Source: Bacillota bacterium
Lineage (GTDB): Bacteria; Bacillota_C; Negativicutes; JAEYSJ01
NCBI GenBank assembly: GCA_023434855.1
Contig: JAEYSJ010000068.1
Coordinates: 1-8,817, forward strand
Reading direction: 5' to 3'
Length of the DNA stretch: 8,817 bases
Shown here: positions 5,304 through 8,817 of the stretch, one piece after another
Layout of the letters: each line of letters starts with the position of its first letter
Position numbering within the stretch: the stretch's first letter is position 1
Translations under genes and position numbers: made by a program
Notes under the pieces: generated by a model
What the model saw: the letters and a program-made list of their open reading frames with translations, nothing else
What the model was told of the DNA's origin: nothing
Databases searched by the model: none

Positions 5304-5969
5304 ATGGCAGAATTGGCATTGCAACCTGTACGTACTCGCATTTTGACACATAAAGATAATATTGTGGATATTATTGAACAATATGCAAAAAACGATATTG
5401 GCCCTAATGACGTGGTTTCGGTGGCGGAGAGTGTAGTAGCGATAACCCAGGGACGTATCAGGCGGCCGGAAGAAATGGATCCTAGCTTTTTAGCCAAAGT
5501 GTTATGCCGTTTTGTGCCTCAGAAAGGCAGTCTTTCAAGCGCCTATGGTATGCAGGCGGCCATGGACGCTGAGGGAAAATGGCGAGTGCTGTATGCGATG
5601 ATTGTCGGGATTTTAGCCAAATTTATTGGCAAGAATGGCGTGTTTTATGAATTGGCAGGTGAACAGGCGGCGTTAATTGATGACGTAACAGGCACCATGC
5701 CGCCTTTTGACAAGCATTTAGTATATGGCCCCCACGATCCTAACGGTGTGGCGGAACAATTGAAAAAACGCCTGGGATGTTATGGCGCGGCCGTAGCTGA
5801 TGTCAATGACTTAAAAAGGGCGGCAATACTGGGTATTTCAAATGGTCTTGACCCTAAGCGGGTGGCCCAGATTCTTATTGATAATCCTTTTGGCAACGCG
5901 TCTCAGCGGACACCGATTGTTATTATTAAAAATTATAAAGATGCAGAATTGGCTGCAGCCAAGGGCTAA
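5304..5969 (+). CDS. Coenzyme F420-0:L-glutamate ligase (CofE) fold family protein
   Basis: The 221-aa product has the N-terminal pattern of the F420_ligase family: RTRILTHKDNIVDIIEQY, then DIGPNDVVSVAESVVAITQGR (about 32-52), matching the L.pGDvl.va.k.vS..eGR motif. The middle and C-terminal parts (PQKGSLSSAYGMQAAM, ALIDDVTGTMPPFDKHLVYGPHDP, VADVNDLKRAAILGISNGL) follow a form that I recall from Firmicutes not known to make F420. True CofE adds glutamate to F420-0 with GTP. Whether this homologue does so, or ligates an amino acid to another acceptor, is unknown. GGAGG (5291-5295) lies 8 bp before the ATG inside the previous gene. A hairpin at 6005 follows. No other F420 biosynthesis gene is visible in the window. 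Confidence 0.8.
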   Translation: MAELALQPVRTRILTHKDNIVDIIEQYAKNDIGPNDVVSVAESVVAITQGRIRRPEEMDPSFLAKVLCRFVPQKGSLSSAYGMQAAMDAEGKWRVLYAMIVGILAKFIGKNGVFYELAGEQAALIDDVTGTMPPFDKHLVYGPHDPNGVAEQLKKRLGCYGAAVADVNDLKRAAILGISNGLDPKRVAQILIDNPFGNASQRTPIVIIKNYKDAELAAAKG

Positions 5970-6004
5970 TTATTCGGAATTAAAGGCATGGTAAGATCGC
6001 GAAC

Positions 6005-6038
6005 AAGAGGATAGACTATAAACTATCCTCTTTGTCAT
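6005..6038 (+). terminator. Probable terminator after the CofE-like gene
   Basis: A perfect 10-bp stem (6005-6014 with 6023-6032) has an 8-nt loop and is followed by TGTCATTTT, a weak T-rich tail. It lies 35 bp after the CofE-like stop and 40 bp before the next start. Termination may be partial, leaving some read-through into the HgdB-like gene. Confidence 0.6.
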
Positions 6039-6077
6039 TTTGAGTGTTGAAAGCATTGATGGAGGTTAGTTTGTATC

Positions 6078-7055
6078 ATGGGCCGAATAGGTATTACTAC
6101 CACTGTGCCGGTGGAAATCATTATTGCCGCCGACCATATTCCGGTTGATCTTAATAATATTTTTATTACTGATCCGAATGCCGCCCGTCTGGTGGAAGTC
6201 GCGGAAGAAGCCGGTTATCCCCGCAATATTTGCGGCTGGATTAAAGGCCTGTATGCTGTAGTAGTCAATAACAGCAATATTGACAAAGTTATTGCCGTTA
6301 CCCAAGGTGATTGCAGTAATACCCATGCTTTAATGGAAACATTCCAGCTTGCCGGAGTAGAAACAATTCCTTTTGCCTATCCTTTTGATAAAGATTACGA
6401 TTTATTGAAGCTCCAGATGGAAAAAATGATTGCTTCTTTAGGCACTAATTGGGATAAGGTACGGGATGTTAAACGTCGCTTAGATGCAGTGCGGGCAAAG
6501 GTAGCCAAACTTGATGTGCTGACTTGGCAGGATAATGTGGTGAGTGGCTGGCATAATCATCTATATCAGGTATCATGCAGTGATTTTAACGGTAATGTTG
6601 AAAAATTTGAGCAGGATGTAGACACCTTAATCCAACAAGCAGAATCGGCAGCCGAGCTGTCTGAGGATATCAGGCTGGGATTTATCGGTGTGCCGCCAAT
6701 TCTCACCGATTTATATACATATGTGGAAAAGATGGGTGCCCGTGTAATATATAACGAAGTTCAGCGCCAGTTTACCATGCCTTTTCCTGTTGATGATATT
6801 GTTGAGCAATATCGTTTGTACACTTACCCATATGGAGTGTTTGGCAGAATTCAGGATATTCAGGCAGAAATTGAACGGCGAAACCTTGACGGTATTATTC
6901 ATTATGTGCAAAGCTTTTGCTTTCGGCAGATTGAAGATATGATCTTCCGCGAAAAATTGACTGTGCCCATTCTGACGATAGAAGGAGACAAACCCGGCCG
7001 GGTAGATGCCCGGACTAAATTACGGATAGACAGTTTCCTGGAAATGCTACGATAA
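6078..7055 (+). CDS. 2-hydroxyacyl-CoA dehydratase D-component (HgdB/DCCP)-like iron-sulfur protein
   Basis: The 325-aa product matches the HgdB/BcrB superfamily. Known members carry a [4Fe-4S] or double-cubane cluster and receive low-potential electrons from an ATP-dependent activase. The family cysteines are visible as C52 in YPRNICGWIKG, C79 in VTQGDCSNTHAL and C281 in YVQSFCFRQIEDMIF. The C-terminus has the typical TIEGDKPGRVDARTKLRIDSFLEML pattern. Only one other cysteine (C167) exists. That fits a single cubane held by three cysteines better than the double-cubane protein, which to my knowledge needs six. The protein is shorter than HgdB (about 380 aa). GGAGGT (6061-6066) lies 11 bp before the ATG. 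The matching activase gene follows, but a second dehydratase subunit is absent, so the substrate and reaction are unknown. Confidence 0.85.
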   Translation: MGRIGITTTVPVEIIIAADHIPVDLNNIFITDPNAARLVEVAEEAGYPRNICGWIKGLYAVVVNNSNIDKVIAVTQGDCSNTHALMETFQLAGVETIPFAYPFDKDYDLLKLQMEKMIASLGTNWDKVRDVKRRLDAVRAKVAKLDVLTWQDNVVSGWHNHLYQVSCSDFNGNVEKFEQDVDTLIQQAESAAELSEDIRLGFIGVPPILTDLYTYVEKMGARVIYNEVQRQFTMPFPVDDIVEQYRLYTYPYGVFGRIQDIQAEIERRNLDGIIHYVQSFCFRQIEDMIFREKLTVPILTIEGDKPGRVDARTKLRIDSFLEMLR

Positions 7056-7061
7056 AAAAAC

Positions 7062-7080
7062 TGTTGTGTCCTCTGTGGTT
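7062..7080 (-). repeat. Partial copy of the AACCACGGAG-type repeat arm
   Basis: Read leftward the stretch is AACCACAGAG GACACAACA. It matches the left arm of the element at 936-963 at 16 of 19 positions. It lies between the HgdB-like stop and the activase ribosome site. Confidence 0.45.
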
Positions 7081-7115
7081 CGAAAATTTCTAAATATAAA
7101 CTTCCTACAAACGTT

Positions 7116-7122
7116 GGAGGTG
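7116..7122 (+). promoter_or_regulatory. Ribosome-binding site that sets the activase start at 7129
   Basis: GGAGGTG is followed by six bases and ATG at 7129. The open frame extends back to a GTG at 7066, but that extension would translate the repeat copy and the ribosome site itself, and the family N-terminus (LCGIDLGSRSVK) begins at 7132. Confidence 0.85.
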
Positions 7123-7128
7123 AAAATA

Positions 7129-7893
7129 ATGTTGTGTGGCATAGATCTGGGCAGCCGCAGTGTGAAACTGGTGCTGGCTGATGATAAGGAATTGCGAGTT
7201 TCTAAGGTCTATGAAACTGTGGAATTTTACCGTGAATATGGCCGTCGGGAGGCAGGGGGACTTGTTATCGATTTTCCTGCTCTTGGCCTGGGGAAAGTTA
7301 GCAAAGTAGTTGCTACCGGTTATGGGCGCAACAATGTCAATATTGTGAATGCTTCCGTGATTACTGAACTTAAGGCCCATACTTTAGGGGCCGAATGGCA
7401 GACCGGACTTAATGATTTTACTTTATTGGATTTAGGTGGTCAGGACAGTAAAGTTATAAAAGTTCGCAACGGCAAGATGGCCGGGTTTGAAACAAACGAT
7501 AAATGTGCAGCCAGTACCGGACGGTATCTGGAAAATATGGCTGCAGTACTGGGAATTAGTTTAGATGAGCTTAGCCGCTACACCGACAATCCGGTTGAGC
7601 TAAACGCGACCTGCGCTATTTTCGGCGAATCGGAGTTAATTGGACGGATTGTTGAAGGATATAGCATACCGGAATTGGCGGCAGGCGTAAATTATACTAT
7701 CTTTAAACGCATTAAACCAATGCTTAATAGTTTGAAAAGTGAAATAGTGGTTTTTACCGGTGGCGTTGCGTTAGGCGCAGCCATCCGTAAAATAATAGAA
7801 CAAGAACTGGGCGTTAAAATAGTTGTGCCACAATATCCGCAGCTTAACGGTGCTATTGGCTGTGTAGTTTATGCCCGGAAAGAAAGGGGATAA
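7129..7893 (+). CDS. 2-hydroxyacyl-CoA dehydratase activase (HgdC/BadF-type [4Fe-4S] ATPase)
   Basis: The 254-aa product is a full-length ASKHA-fold ATPase of the HgdC/BcrAD type. In order it shows the phosphate-1 loop GIDLGSRSVKLVL (4-16), TGYGR (63-67), phosphate-2 DLGGQDSKVI (101-110), and FTGGVA (209-214) for adenosine binding. C126 in NDKCAASTGRYLE and C162 in NATCAIFGESEL are the two cysteines per monomer that hold one [4Fe-4S] cluster between two subunits. It should use ATP hydrolysis to push one electron at very low potential onto the partner protein, here most likely the HgdB-like product encoded 73 bp upstream. The electron donor (ferredoxin or flavodoxin) is not in the window. The next gene begins 4 bp after its stop, consistent with one operon. 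Confidence 0.94.
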   Translation: MLCGIDLGSRSVKLVLADDKELRVSKVYETVEFYREYGRREAGGLVIDFPALGLGKVSKVVATGYGRNNVNIVNASVITELKAHTLGAEWQTGLNDFTLLDLGGQDSKVIKVRNGKMAGFETNDKCAASTGRYLENMAAVLGISLDELSRYTDNPVELNATCAIFGESELIGRIVEGYSIPELAAGVNYTIFKRIKPMLNSLKSEIVVFTGGVALGAAIRKIIEQELGVKIVVPQYPQLNGAIGCVVYARKERG

Positions 7894-7897
7894 AATA

Positions 7898-8817
7898 GTG
7901 TGGCTGGGAATTGATGTAGGTGGGACTTTTACCGACGCAGTGGTGGTGGCGGAAGGCCAAGTATTAGCGCAAGTCAAAACACCTACCACGCATGGCAGAT
8001 TGTTAGACGGCATTTTAAACGCAATGGATAAAGCATTGACAGGACTTAAAAGTAAAAACATTGAACGGATCGCATTATCAACAACCATTGTCACGAATGC
8101 TTTGGTAGAGGGCCGTACTGAACGGGTAGGTTTATGCCTAATGTCCGGACCAGGTATGGATATCTCAGGATTGGTCCCGGAAACACCCTGTTTTTTGTCA
8201 GGATATATCGATCACCGCGGCCGTGAGATTAGTCCTCCCTGCATTGAGGAAATAGAGGAGGCCTGCCGGTATTTTAACGATTGTGAAGTATTCGCCATTG
8301 CAGGAAAATTTGCCGTACGTAACCCGCAACATGAACTGACAGCAGCACGAGTTTTACAGCAGCATGCAAAGTCGCAGCATATAACTTTGGGGTCCAGTAT
8401 GTCAGGCACACTTAATTTTTTACGGCGGGCTAATTCAGCGTACTATAATGCCGCAGTTTGGCGTCTATTCGGCAATTTTTCTTTGGCAGTTGAAGAAGCG
8501 CTGCGGCAGCGAGGTATCAATGCACCTGTATATGTGCTTAAAGCGGATGGCGGTACTATACCTTTGTCTCTCGCAAAAGAACAGCCGGTTGAAGCTATTT
8601 TTACCGGTCCGGCGGCAAGCGTGCTGGGCATCATGGCGATGAAAGAAACTAGCATGCCAGCGGTTTCACTGGATATTGGCGGAACAACCACTGATATTGC
8701 TCTTTGGCAAAATGGCGTACCGATGTTCGCCGAACGCGGGGCGAAAGTTTCCGGTTATGTTACTGCCGTGCGGGCCTTTTGGCTTAAGTCGGTTGGAATA
8801 GGTGGTGACAGCTATGT
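7898..8817 (+). CDS. Hydantoinase/oxoprolinase (HyuA)-family protein, 3'-truncated by the window edge
   Basis: The frame opens at GTG 7898, with AAAGGGG ending 8 bp before it, and runs without a stop to the window end (306 complete codons). Residues 4-13 (GIDVGGTFTD) are the N-terminal phosphate loop of the hydantoinase/oxoprolinase A family. A STTIVTNALVEG block at about 60-71, EAIFTGPAASVLG at about 230-242 and LDIGGTTTDIAL at 258-269 follow in family order. Known relatives use ATP to open lactam rings (hydantoins, 5-oxoproline) or carboxylate ketones with a HyuB-type partner, but many standalone members have no assigned reaction. It lies 4 bp after the activase gene and is therefore probably co-expressed with it. 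Both are ASKHA ATPases, but this one has no cluster cysteines in the seen part. The partner gene, if any, lies beyond the window. Confidence 0.9.
   Translation, partial: MWLGIDVGGTFTDAVVVAEGQVLAQVKTPTTHGRLLDGILNAMDKALTGLKSKNIERIALSTTIVTNALVEGRTERVGLCLMSGPGMDISGLVPETPCFLSGYIDHRGREISPPCIEEIEEACRYFNDCEVFAIAGKFAVRNPQHELTAARVLQQHAKSQHITLGSSMSGTLNFLRRANSAYYNAAVWRLFGNFSLAVEEALRQRGINAPVYVLKADGGTIPLSLAKEQPVEAIFTGPAASVLGIMAMKETSMPAVSLDIGGTTTDIALWQNGVPMFAERGAKVSGYVTAVRAFWLKSVGIGGDSY

Noticed and set aside
6078..7055. Double-cubane cluster protein (DCCP) as the exact identity of the HgdB-like protein
   Set aside because: Only four cysteines are present, too few for the six that I understand the double-cubane cluster requires, so I kept the broader family name.

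Overview
The window looks like a chromosomal stretch of an anaerobic, probably spore-forming Firmicute, most likely a Negativicutes member of the Sporomusa/Pelosinus type. This placement is inference. It rests on a sporulation-kinase-like histidine kinase, strong GGAGG ribosome sites, sigma-A-type promoters, the Firmicutes-type CofE-like protein, and a 2-hydroxyacyl-CoA-dehydratase-like iron-sulfur protein with its ATP-driven activase. No phage, transposase, CRISPR array or resistance gene is visible.

Left part (1-3014). The 3' part of a PAS histidine kinase gene reads rightward and ends at 882. It converges on a leftward series of genes through an intergenic region that holds a 177-bp element bounded by inverted repeats and a shared terminator hairpin. 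The leftward series, listed right to left, is a 41-aa peptide ending in a Cys-Gly-Cys motif, initiator tRNA-fMet, a 52-aa peptide, a 55-aa single-membrane-span protein and a 245-aa exported protein. The peptides of 41 and 52 aa and the GTG start of the 55-aa protein were found by reading the strand directly. They have good ribosome sites, and the 41- and 52-aa genes each end at a terminator hairpin.

Middle part (3189-6040). A near-consensus promoter (TTGACA, 17 bp, TACAAT) fires rightward into a roughly 110-nt leader with strong internal pairing and an intrinsic terminator. This looks like a riboswitch, attenuator or small RNA of a class I cannot name. It precedes a YbgC-type hotdog thioesterase and glutamate racemase (murI, peptidoglycan D-glutamate supply). 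These are followed by a membrane-anchored protein of unknown function and, 3 bp further on, a member of the F420-0:L-glutamate ligase (CofE) fold family. A hairpin at 6005-6032 probably closes this unit.

Right part (6078-8817). Three rightward genes follow: a single HgdB/DCCP-like protein with three plausible cluster cysteines, an HgdC-type [4Fe-4S] ATPase activase, and the start of a hydantoinase/oxoprolinase (HyuA)-family ATPase that runs off the window. The first two resemble the pairing in which an ATPase forces low-potential electrons onto a partner iron-sulfur protein. Only one dehydratase-type subunit is present, instead of the usual two, so the substrate is unknown. This cluster and the leader RNA at 3224-3333 are the two places most worth following up.
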